The notes under the pieces were generated by a model, which was given only the letters and a program-made list of their open reading frames with translations, searched no databases and had not been told where the DNA came from. Source: Bacteroidales bacterium (lineage in GTDB: Bacteria > Bacteroidota > Bacteroidia > Bacteroidales > UBA932). Taken from it: a stretch of 64,000 bases of DNA. The stretch spans positions 55,162-119,161 of the forward strand of contig JAFZOU010000002.1 of the NCBI GenBank assembly GCA_017550525.1, given 5' to 3'. Positions 58,308 to 64,000 of the stretch are shown here, one piece after another (position 1 is the stretch's first letter; each line of letters starts with the position of its first letter). The translations under genes and the position numbers were made by a program.

Positions 58308-59030
58308 ATGATTCATATTATAGCCCTGGCGGTCCTGCCCGCCATCATTTTAATCTACTATACCTATCAGCAGGATAAGCTCCAGAGGGAGCCTGTGAAA
58401 AACTTGGTGAAAGCCTTTTTCTACGGCTGGGGCTCCGTGTTTGCCTCACTTCTCATCTCCATGCCGCTGATGAGACTGGGCGCATTTCCGCAGGAGATCA
58501 CATCTTTCTGGGGAGCCGTCCGCACCGCCTTCCTTGGTGCGGCCATTCCGGAGGAAACCGCAAAACTCTTCTGTCTGTGGCTGTTTCTCAGAAAGTGCCG
58601 TGACTTTAACGAGCGAATGGACGGCATAGTCTACGCCGTTTGCGTGGGTATGGGTTTTGCGGCCTTCGAGAACGTAGAGTACCTCTTTGCGTCTGGGTCT
58701 GACTGGGTGACAACGGGCATCGGCCGCTCCCTTACCGCCATCCCCGGGCACTTCGGTTTTGCCGTGATTATGGGCTACTACTACTCCCTCAACTGGTTTG
58801 ACAAATACCGCGCACCGGGAGCCGGCCTCAAGATGTGGCTCTATCCCGTCCTGGCCCACGGAATCTACGATACCATCGCTATGCAATCGGCCGTAACGCC
58901 GGAGCTGAGCGGAGCCATTTCAATTGCAATCCTGCTTTTCTGCTTCTGGGGTCTCAAGCTTGCCCGCCGCAAGATGTCCTCCCACCTTTTGGCCGATTCC
59001 TACTCCGCCACTGGCATCGATGAGCAGTAA
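58308..59030 (+). CDS. prsW: PrsW-family intramembrane glutamic protease
   Basis: 240 aa, seven to eight predicted membrane helices. Conserved family motifs: PEETAK (about residue 83), FENVEY (about 120) and LAHGIYDT (about 185), holding the Glu and His residues proposed to be catalytic in PrsW. B. subtilis PrsW cleaves the anti-sigma factor RsiW; the substrate here is unknown and no sigma/anti-sigma pair is adjacent. Monocistronic, ending just before the tRNA promoter. Confidence 0.9.
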   Translation: MIHIIALAVLPAIILIYYTYQQDKLQREPVKNLVKAFFYGWGSVFASLLISMPLMRLGAFPQEITSFWGAVRTAFLGAAIPEETAKLFCLWLFLRKCRDFNERMDGIVYAVCVGMGFAAFENVEYLFASGSDWVTTGIGRSLTAIPGHFGFAVIMGYYYSLNWFDKYRAPGAGLKMWLYPVLAHGIYDTIAMQSAVTPELSGAISIAILLFCFWGLKLARRKMSSHLLADSYSATGIDEQ

Positions 59031-59032
59031 TT

Positions 59033-59063
59033 TTTGCAAATTCAGGATTTTGCAATAACTTTG
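59033..59063 (+). promoter_or_regulatory. Promoter of tRNA-Leu
   Basis: TTTG (59033-59036), 19-bp spacer, TAACTTTG (59056-59063). Both elements match the Bacteroidota consensus. Confidence 0.7.
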
Positions 59064-59098
59064 CAGTCCAATCTGGCGGCCCAGCTGGGCCCATCCCT

Positions 59099-59182
59099 GC
59101 CCGGATGGCGGAATTGGTAGACGCGCTGGACTCAAAATCCTGTGGTAGCAATACCGTGCGGGTTCGATTCCCGCTCTGGGCA
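59099..59182 (+). tRNA. tRNA-Leu, anticodon CAA
   Basis: 84 nt. Acceptor stem GCCCGGA with TCTGGGC (one G-U), D-arm GGCGGAATTGGTAGACGC, anticodon loop CTCAAAA (anticodon CAA, codon UUG), a long variable arm (TGGTAGCAATACCG) as expected for class II tRNA, and T-arm GCGGGTTCGATTCCCGC. Discriminator A; CCA is not encoded. A terminator follows four bases later. Confidence 0.96.
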
Positions 59183-59186
59183 CTGT

Positions 59187-59220
59187 AAAACCGCTTTGTA
59201 GATATCTACAAGGCGGTTTT
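59187..59220. terminator. Terminator of tRNA-Leu
   Basis: AAAACCGCTTTGTAGA pairs over 16 bp (one G-U) with TCTACAAGGCGGTTTT, two-base loop. It has A- and T-tracts at both ends, so it can work in either direction. Confidence 0.88.
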
Positions 59221-59259
59221 CTATTATAAGTGGGACAAATAGTGAGTTGACCTTTCTTT

Positions 59260-59438
59260 TTTTAGGGATGGGGTTGGGGTGCCTGGGGGACTCCGTTCCG
59301 TCGAGCCCGGCGTGACCGGGCATCTCCTCCACTCCGGCCCCTCCCAAGCGCAGGTGCTTCGCACCAGCTTTGGGCCCCTCCCCCTATACTTGTCCGGGGG
59401 TGGACAAGCCCCCAGACACCCCAACCCCATCCCTAAAA
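59260..59438. repeat. 179-bp palindromic element with 30-bp terminal inverted repeats
   Basis: The outer arms are 59260-59289 (beginning TTTTAGGGATGGGGTTGGGG) and 59409-59438 (ending CCCCAACCCCATCCCTAAAA), 29 of 30 positions complementary. Inside lie three perfect hairpins: GCCCGG/CCGGGC (59305-59321), GGTGC-TTC-GCACC (59353-59365) and CTTGTCC/GGACAAG (59389-59408), the last touching the right arm. The whole can form a cloverleaf-like structure. No gene inside, no clear target duplication. It may be a MITE-like or REP-like element. Confidence 0.85.
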
Positions 59439-59470
59439 CCTCACGCGCGCCGGTCTCTCCACCTTCAAGT

Positions 59471-59505
59471 GCAGGTAACGGGATAGAATTTGGCAGGTTA
59501 CCCGC
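59471..59505. repeat. 35-bp inverted-repeat element, copy A
   Basis: GCAGGTAAC, 17-nt spacer (GGGATAGAATTTGGCAG), GTTACCCGC. Followed by AAAATCGGCCCTTTTT. Confidence 0.8.
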
Positions 59506-59521
59506 AAAATCGGCCCTTTTT

Positions 59522-59556
59522 GCAGGTAACGGGATTTTTTCCGGCACGTTACCCGC
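59522..59556. repeat. 35-bp inverted-repeat element, copy B
   Basis: GCAGGTAAC, 17-nt spacer (GGGATTTTTTCCGGCAC), GTTACCCGC. It begins 16 bp after copy A. Confidence 0.8.
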
Positions 59557-59611
59557 ACTTCAATTGCCTGATACTAGGACATTATTCCACAGTTTTTTAT
59601 ATATATGCCGA

Positions 59612-59707
59612 ATGATGAAAAAATTGCTGCTGTTTGCCCTGATCATTCTGGTGGGACGCTACAACCTGCTATACCTGCCACCCGAGCGCCGCGCCAAAAT
59701 CTGGTAA
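59612..59707 (+). CDS. Possible 31-residue membrane peptide
   Basis: ATG 59612 (or 59615) to TAA 59707: MMKKLLLFALIILVGRYNLL followed by a short basic tail (YLPPERRAKIW). One predicted membrane helix. Support: a signal-anchor-like hydrophobic stretch with a basic C-terminus and a strong terminator that begins at the stop codon. Against: no clear -7 box and very short length. Confidence 0.42.
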   Translation: MMKKLLLFALIILVGRYNLLYLPPERRAKIW

Positions 59708-59740
59708 CGAAAAAAGAGACCGACCGGTCTCTTTTTTCGT
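59707..59740. terminator. Bidirectional terminator
   Basis: ACGAAAAAAGAGACC, loop GACC, GGTCTCTTTTTTCGT: a perfect 15-bp stem with six A/T pairs. It serves the small peptide gene and, from the other side, the phosphatase gene ending at 59756. Confidence 0.88.
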
Positions 59741-59755
59741 GCCTTTTGAGAACTA

Positions 59756-61696
59756 TCAAGCTCCTGGCCGGAACTGAATTCCCATCATTGTCAGGTCGTC
59801 GCTTTGCTGGGCGTCTCCGACAAACATGTGGACGGCTGCGGTCATAGCGTCAATGAGCTGGCGAGGGGCCTGCTCACGGCCGGAAAGGGCGGCTTCGGCT
59901 GTTTCCCTGACGCGCTCTATCTTGAAGAGCTCGTGAGAGGAGTTTTCGGCCTCTGTAAGGCCGTCGGTGAACAGGAAGATGGTGGTCCCGGCATAGATAT
60001 CGGCCTCCTGCAGCGAATAATCCCAAGTGGGATCCACGCCTACGGGGATGTTTGCGTCGCAGGGGAGCGTGCCCACGCCGGCGCCTACCAGAAGGGGTTC
60101 GTCGTGGCCGGCGTTGCAATACTGCATATGTCCCGTCTGAAGGTCCAGAACGCCCACGAACAAGGTCACAAACATCAGGGAGTCGTTAATCTCCCCAATG
60201 GTTTTATTCAGGCTGGTCATAATACGGTCAGGCAGGGATTCGTGGGCCGATATAGTACGGAACACGGAACGCGTCACCGCCATAAACAGCGATGCCGGAA
60301 CGCCCTTGCCGGAAACGTCTCCTATGCAGAAAAAGAGCTTGCCGTCACGGAAATAGAAGTCAAACAGGTCTCCGCCCACCTCCTTGGCGGGCACCAGGGA
60401 TGCGTATATCTGGACGTCCTCGCGTTCGGGGTAGGAGGGGAACATCTTCGGCAGCATTCCCATCTGGATTTCATTGGCAATGTGCAGGTCCCTTTCAATG
60501 GAGGCCTTCTGCGCGGTGGTATCCTTCAGCTCGCCGATGTATTTCACCAGTGACTGCTGCATATTGCCGAACGAATGGCTCAGCTGGCCAATCTCGTCTG
60601 TGCGCTGGAAGTCCGGGAGCACTGCGTCAAACTGCCCGGAGGCTATTGTCTCGGCTTCATCGGCCAGCCTCCGCAGGGGACTCAGCTCACGAGTTATGAT
60701 GCGGATGAAGAAATACAGCATAAGGAGCAGGCCCGCCAGAACTATGATCATCACGGTGCGCCTCAGGCGGTCGAATCCTCCAAAGACGTCTCTCTCCGGG
60801 CACACGATGGCCATACTGCAGCCGGTCTGGCCCAGTGGTTTGTAGAAGACAAAGGACTTTTCTCCGTTCAGCTGCATCTGCATCATACCCTCTTCTCCCC
60901 GCGTCATTGCGTGTCCGAGGGCGGTGAGGGAGGAGTCCGGTTTCTCCATAGTCTGGGTAAAGATGCTTTGCCGGGTGATCTTGGTTGAGTCCGGATGGAC
61001 GAAGTATGTGCCGCCGCGCCCAATCATAATGCTGTATGAATTGGGATATGGCTTCACTGCCGATATTGTATGCGACAGCCAGTTAAGGGACAGGCTGGTA
61101 TTAATTACGCCGATAACCTTTCCGTCATTGTCCTTTATGGCCTGGCAATAACTGGTCACCGTCTCAACTGTGTTGGTGGGCACATCCAGGTCCATATAGG
61201 GCTCTGTCCAGCAGGGTTTGTCCAGAAGTTTCGGCATCAGGTACCAGTCCATATAGAAGTACTGGTAGCTGTCGGAGCCGCCCTGAATGGTGCGTATTCC
61301 ATCGGCATCGTGCTTGGAATAGGCAGAGAAATATCGGCCCCTGTCCTTGAAGTAGTAGGGCTCAAAAGCGATGGAGCAGTTGTAGAAGTCCGGATTATTG
61401 AGCAGCATTCCGCGGCTGTAAACGAACATGGAGTCGGCTTGCTCCGGATGCCTCAGAACCAGCCATTCTGTCATTTCGGAAGCCACTTCCACCCGGTTCA
61501 GGATACTCTCCACCCTCAGGGAAGTCTTGTCCAGGATTTGTGTGGCGCGGCTCACGGCCTCCTGGCGTACAGCCTCGCGAGACTGGTAGAACAGGAAACT
61601 GAGTGCTGCTATGAAGATGATGGCGGCGAAGATCACCACCCACAGGCTAACCCGTACAGAGAGCTTGCGGCGTATATAGGAGAGTATTCTATTCAT
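59756..61696 (-). CDS. Membrane sensor SpoIIE/PP2C-type serine phosphatase (Cache-HAMP-SpoIIE)
   Basis: 646 aa. TM helix at about 18-37, periplasmic dCache-like sensor at about 40-300 (SREAVRQEAVSRATQILD, DWYLMPKLLDKPCWTEPYMD, VIGVINTSLSLNWL), TM helix at about 312-332, HAMP (ELSPLRRLADEAETIASG, DEIGQLSHSFGNM), a coiled linker (ASIERDLHIANEIQMGMLP) and the SpoIIE phosphatase domain at about 415-640 with metal-binding Asp in KEVGGDLFDFYF, CIGDVSGKGVPASLFM, FVGVLDLQTG, YCNAGHDEPLL, FLFTDGLTEAEN and SDDLTMM. It is an RsbU-type enzyme that usually dephosphorylates an anti-anti-sigma factor. The 5' end overlaps the gene for a periplasmic binding protein by 8 bp. Confidence 0.92.
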   Translation of the reverse strand: MNRILSYIRRKLSVRVSLWVVIFAAIIFIAALSFLFYQSREAVRQEAVSRATQILDKTSLRVESILNRVEVASEMTEWLVLRHPEQADSMFVYSRGMLLNNPDFYNCSIAFEPYYFKDRGRYFSAYSKHDADGIRTIQGGSDSYQYFYMDWYLMPKLLDKPCWTEPYMDLDVPTNTVETVTSYCQAIKDNDGKVIGVINTSLSLNWLSHTISAVKPYPNSYSIMIGRGGTYFVHPDSTKITRQSIFTQTMEKPDSSLTALGHAMTRGEEGMMQMQLNGEKSFVFYKPLGQTGCSMAIVCPERDVFGGFDRLRRTVMIIVLAGLLLMLYFFIRIITRELSPLRRLADEAETIASGQFDAVLPDFQRTDEIGQLSHSFGNMQQSLVKYIGELKDTTAQKASIERDLHIANEIQMGMLPKMFPSYPEREDVQIYASLVPAKEVGGDLFDFYFRDGKLFFCIGDVSGKGVPASLFMAVTRSVFRTISAHESLPDRIMTSLNKTIGEINDSLMFVTLFVGVLDLQTGHMQYCNAGHDEPLLVGAGVGTLPCDANIPVGVDPTWDYSLQEADIYAGTTIFLFTDGLTEAENSSHELFKIERVRETAEAALSGREQAPRQLIDAMTAAVHMFVGDAQQSDDLTMMGIQFRPGA

Positions 61697-62639
61697 AGCT
61701 CAGCTCTTTATACGTTATTTCACGCCCCAGCATATGGTTTTCCACCATAAGGCGGCTGGCGAGCTGCACCATATCAGGGCGCATACGGAACTCACGCTCC
61801 CCGGATTCCCGGTCCACCTGCAGGCGCAGAACCTCCTGCAGCATGAGCCGCTGCAGGACAATATTGGTGGCAATGTGCTCCCGGTCCACATACTCCATCA
61901 CAATTTCCAACGCCTCTTCCGGATGCTCTGCGGCCCATTCCCAGCCTTTCCTGCTGGCCTGCGCGAAACGCTTTGCCAGGTCCTTGTGAGATTCATAGTA
62001 ATCCCTGCTCATATACACGCCGTCTTCCTGCACATTGTAGCCGTGGTCGCAGAAGCGATATACGTTCTTGTCCGTCATCTGGATACCTGCCTGTACCAGC
62101 TGGTAGTACTCGTTGTAGCTCATTGCCAGCGTGGCGTCCAGGGCCCCGGCCACAAACAGGTTGGTGTTCTGGGCAAAACGCACCCATTCATAATCAAGAT
62201 GATCCTGGATACTCATACATATGGCCAACTGGCCGAATCCAACGCTCCAGATGCCCACACGCGCTCCTTTTTGGGTGAGGGGATCCTTGCCGCGGGCCGA
62301 CACAATGACCATAGCATTGTTCATGGATGTCTGGAGGATGTTCACAAGGGGAATGCCGCCATCCACTATTTCCATTGCCTGGCATAGCTGCAGCGTGGTG
62401 GCCTGGCACTGATTATTGCGAAGGCGGGTCATTGCCGGCTGGGTTGAAGACGGATGCTCTATCCGCACATTAACCCCAGCTTCACGGTAAAAACCTTTTG
62501 CCTCGGCCACATAATAGCCGGCAAACTGGGCCTGCGCCGTCCATTGGGGTGTGAATATTATGGTCTCTTCCTGAGCCCGGAGTATGCTGCTGCCCGCTAT
62601 AAGGAATGCAGCAATCATCAATAGTTTCTTTTGTCTCAT
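61689..62639 (-). CDS. NMT1/THI5-like periplasmic binding protein coupled to the phosphatase
   Basis: 316 aa from ATG 62639 (MRQKKLLMIAAFLIAGSSIL, signal peptide). The upstream ATG at 62693 overlaps the -7 box and is rejected. The NMT1/THI5-like fold is shown by FTPQWTAQAQFAGYYVAEAK, GFYREAGVNVRIEHPS, a GIWSVGFGQLAI region and YYQLVQAGIQM. Such proteins usually serve ABC importers of pyrimidines, thiamine precursors or sulfonates, but no permease or ATPase gene is nearby. Instead it overlaps the sensor-phosphatase gene by 8 bp, so it probably presents a ligand to that sensor. Confidence 0.87.
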   Translation of the reverse strand: MRQKKLLMIAAFLIAGSSILRAQEETIIFTPQWTAQAQFAGYYVAEAKGFYREAGVNVRIEHPSSTQPAMTRLRNNQCQATTLQLCQAMEIVDGGIPLVNILQTSMNNAMVIVSARGKDPLTQKGARVGIWSVGFGQLAICMSIQDHLDYEWVRFAQNTNLFVAGALDATLAMSYNEYYQLVQAGIQMTDKNVYRFCDHGYNVQEDGVYMSRDYYESHKDLAKRFAQASRKGWEWAAEHPEEALEIVMEYVDREHIATNIVLQRLMLQEVLRLQVDRESGEREFRMRPDMVQLASRLMVENHMLGREITYKELSYE

Positions 62640-62690
62640 TACCGGATATAGATCCTGCGTTAAGCGTTGACTGACATAGATATACGCCCG

Positions 62691-62698
62691 CAAAGATA
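62691..62698 (-). promoter_or_regulatory. Predicted -7 box of the binding protein/phosphatase operon
   Basis: TATCTTTG on the minus strand, exact TAnnTTTG; leader about 45 nt to ATG 62639. Confidence 0.55.
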
Positions 62699-62729
62699 AT
62701 AAAACATTTGCTCTTTTGTGCCCCCGGGT

Positions 62730-62764
62730 GCGGGTAACGGGGTGTTTTTTGGCAGGTTACCCGC
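62730..62764. repeat. 35-bp inverted-repeat element, copy C
   Basis: GCGGGTAAC, 17-nt spacer (GGGGTGTTTTTTGGCAG), GTTACCCGC, perfect arms. Followed by AAAAACGGCGTTTTT, as in copy A. Confidence 0.8.
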
Positions 62765-62790
62765 AAAAACGGCGTTTTTGGGAAAAAAGT

Positions 62791-62824
62791 GTCGCAGGTC
62801 CGGCGTTTTTTGCAGACCTGCGAC
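62791..62824 (-). terminator. Hairpin after the lipoprotein gene at 62855 (possible terminator)
   Basis: GTCGCAGGTC, 14-nt loop, GACCTGCGAC: a perfect 10-bp stem about 30 bp past the stop at 62855. On the minus strand it is followed by ACTTTTTTCCC. Confidence 0.65.
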
Positions 62825-62854
62825 ATGATTCGCCCCTCTGGGCACAAAAAGCAC

Positions 62855-63571
62855 TTAGTCTTTGACCGGACGGATGGGAAGTCCGTTCTCACGGTAAAGA
62901 CCGTAACAGTCGGTATGTCCAAATCGCATGGCATCACCCTGTTTACGCTCATGCCATTCAATAGCATTTTCGCTACCTGAAGGCGTACCGGCAGCAAGCG
63001 CCATAGAAGCAGTCCAGCACCAGGGATAGCCAGTTTCCTGAAGATTTTCCCCCACATAGTATCCTGTTTTCGGGAAATCTATGGTATTGCCATTGGGACC
63101 GGTGACAGTCACAAGGCCAGGCTTGTTATAACTGAATGTGCATTTTGTGAAAAGTTCCATGGCTTCTTCACGGGTGGGCATACGCCATCCTTTGCCCAGT
63201 GTGGCCATGGCAGCATCATCTTCCGGCTGCAGGACGATCAGCTTGTCGGCAGTGCCAGAACTGGCGTGACTGTCATCCGTTGAGTACTTCTTAACCTTGT
63301 AGCCATCCTTAAACTTGTACGAGTCGCCGTTGTAAACCTTTTTGGTTTCCGTCTCACCCCAGGCGTAATAATTGCCTGGATCAGAGGCATCCTTTGCGCC
63401 CAGGTTGGTCTTTGCCCACCTGACGCTCAGGCCCAGATCAACGGCGTCGGATGCTGCTACGGAAGTCTTTGTCTCCGAAGCCTTGACGCCAGTTTTCTTG
63501 TTGGAATTGCCGCCACATGAGACCATCGCAATAGCGGCAACGCACATGAGGAGGAGTGCAATCTTTTTCAT
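62855..63571 (-). CDS. Lipoprotein with Fib_succ_major-like domain
   Basis: 238 aa from ATG 63571 (MKKIALLLMCVAAIAMVSCG); an earlier in-frame ATG at 63610 would lie in the preceding gene. Lipobox MVSCG, short Lys/Ser tether, then a domain with VDLGLSVRWAKTNLGA, YYAWGETE, GKGWRMPTREEAMEL, YPWCWTAS and a final YRENGLPIRPVKD. This matches the Fibrobacter succinogenes major paralogous/DUF1566-like lectin-type fold common in Bacteroidales surface proteins. Ligand unknown. No own promoter box seen, so probably co-transcribed with the gene to the right. Confidence 0.8.
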   Translation of the reverse strand: MKKIALLLMCVAAIAMVSCGGNSNKKTGVKASETKTSVAASDAVDLGLSVRWAKTNLGAKDASDPGNYYAWGETETKKVYNGDSYKFKDGYKVKKYSTDDSHASSGTADKLIVLQPEDDAAMATLGKGWRMPTREEAMELFTKCTFSYNKPGLVTVTGPNGNTIDFPKTGYYVGENLQETGYPWCWTASMALAAGTPSGSENAIEWHERKQGDAMRFGHTDCYGLYRENGLPIRPVKD

Positions 63572-63587
63572 GATATTTGTTTTTATA

Positions 63588-64000
63588 TTATTCGGGTTTA
63601 TCCCATTCAAATGCCTTTACAGAAGTATCCCAGCTCTTGATTTCGAATGTGGCGTTCTTGGACTCCTTATCCTTGTCCAGATAGTTGACGAACTTGTACA
63701 CAATCTTTGTAGCATCATCAACCCAATAATCGGCCTTGACTACAAAATCATAATCGTAGCGGGTGCATTCAACGCCCAGGATTGTTTCTTTGTCGGATGT
63801 CGCCTCACCGTATTTTTTGCAGTTGCCAGCCGGGACACCGGCATCAAACAGGACATGACATTCGGAGTTCTTGGCAAATCCGGCGAAGTTCAGGTAACTC
63901 TCATCACCGCTGGTAAGAAGATTGGTCCACTTAACCGTGCTGTCTTCCTGCAAGGCCCCGCCAAAGGCTTTCAATGTTTTGCCGTCTTTGGCAAATTGGC
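63588..64000 (-). CDS. Hypothetical protein, N-terminus beyond the window
   Basis: 137 codons are visible and the frame is open to the right edge (visible N-terminal part QFAKDGKTLKAFGGALQ), so the start is missing. The visible part is beta-rich: VKWTNLLTSGD, LGVECTRYDYDFVVKADYWV, KIVYKFVNYLDKDKES, ending SVKAFEWDKPE. VECTRYDYDF...DDATKIVYKFV resembles periplasmic proteins that measure or bind small ligands in Bacteroidales, but I cannot name a family. The stop lies 17 bp before the next lipoprotein start. Confidence 0.65.
   Translation of the reverse strand, partial: QFAKDGKTLKAFGGALQEDSTVKWTNLLTSGDESYLNFAGFAKNSECHVLFDAGVPAGNCKKYGEATSDKETILGVECTRYDYDFVVKADYWVDDATKIVYKFVNYLDKDKESKNATFEIKSWDTSVKAFEWDKPE

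Noticed and set aside
59099-59438. Integrative element inserted at tRNA-Leu
   Set aside because: No integrase gene and no second copy of the tRNA 3' end in the window; a terminator follows directly.
59471-59556. CRISPR-like look of two 35-bp repeats separated by 16 bp
   Set aside because: Only two adjacent copies, the repeats differ inside, the spacer is too short, the third copy is 3 kb away, and no cas gene is in the window.
59279-59707. 142-codon frame through the palindromic element
   Set aside because: It runs through inverted repeats and both 35-bp elements and has the composition of non-coding GC-rich DNA; only its last 31 codons look like a peptide.
62482-63057. Long minus-strand frame starting at 63057
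   Set aside because: It overlaps two better-supported genes and passes through the repeat element and the hairpin at 62791-62824.

Overview
The window looks like a chromosome segment of a Bacteroidales (Bacteroidota) species with moderately high GC. The evidence is direct: three SusC/SusD-type pairs, many surface lipoproteins, and start codons without Shine-Dalgarno sequences. At least a dozen genes also carry an exact Bacteroidota -7 box (TAnnTTTG) just upstream of the start. The genus cannot be fixed from the sequence; a gut Bacteroidales is plausible.

Layout. (1) 1-10.5 kb is a polysaccharide utilisation locus (PUL-A): susC, susD, a lipoprotein with two GH16-like domains and a fimbrillin-like lipoprotein run leftward, opposite a membrane-bound regulator. 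(2) 10.7-13.5 kb holds amino-sugar genes: nagB and a NagB-like/PIG-L fusion. (3) 13.6-18.2 kb holds a phosphodiesterase, a sirtuin, an esterase, an aquaporin and an Ntn amidase. (4) 18.3-21.1 kb is an atypical, AT-richer block with a structured GC-rich island, a 50-aa peptide gene plus fimbrillin-like gene, and a DUF4160/DUF2442-XRE pair. (5) 21.3-24.6 kb is a tight five-gene operon: DUF2147, rhodanese-MBL, GNAT, HAD and an OB-fold/TonB-C protein. (6) 25.0-28.6 kb holds a TPR-TM-AraC regulator and an M13 metallopeptidase. (7) 28.8-34.1 kb is a restriction-modification island: a predicted structured RNA, two methyltransferase subunits and a GIY-YIG/SF2-helicase fusion. (8) 34.1-38.2 kb is an aroB, aroD-aroA fusion, aroC operon, followed by hicAB. 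(9) 39.0-58.3 kb is a second PUL (PUL-B) for a beta-glucan: two susCD pairs, a DUF1735 lipoprotein, a PKD lipoprotein cut by a stop codon, two GH16 enzymes with a GH16-derived protein lacking the active site between them, and a divergent regulator with a GH3 beta-glucosidase. (10) 58.3-64 kb holds PrsW, tRNA-Leu, repeat elements, a SpoIIE-type phosphatase with a periplasmic binding protein, and two lipoprotein genes.

How it fits together. In PUL-B, the GH16 endoglucanases would cut beta-1,3 or mixed-linkage glucan at the cell surface. SusD-like and other lipoproteins would bind it, SusC-like porins import oligosaccharides, and GH3 release glucose. Both PUL regulators have the periplasmic propeller and Y_Y_Y sensor of hybrid two-component systems, but pass directly from one membrane segment to an AraC DNA-binding domain with no kinase or receiver. 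A third membrane-tethered AraC protein lies at 25 kb.

Main points for a second look: the RNA and start-codon hairpin in front of the restriction system; the kinase-less regulators; a His/Cys-rich insertion in chorismate synthase; the AroD-AroA fusion; a heptamer (GGCCGAT/ATCGGCC) far above chance across the window but absent from the atypical blocks; a 179-bp palindromic element; three copies of a 35-bp inverted-repeat element; and an in-frame stop in the PKD lipoprotein. All counts and folds were made by eye.
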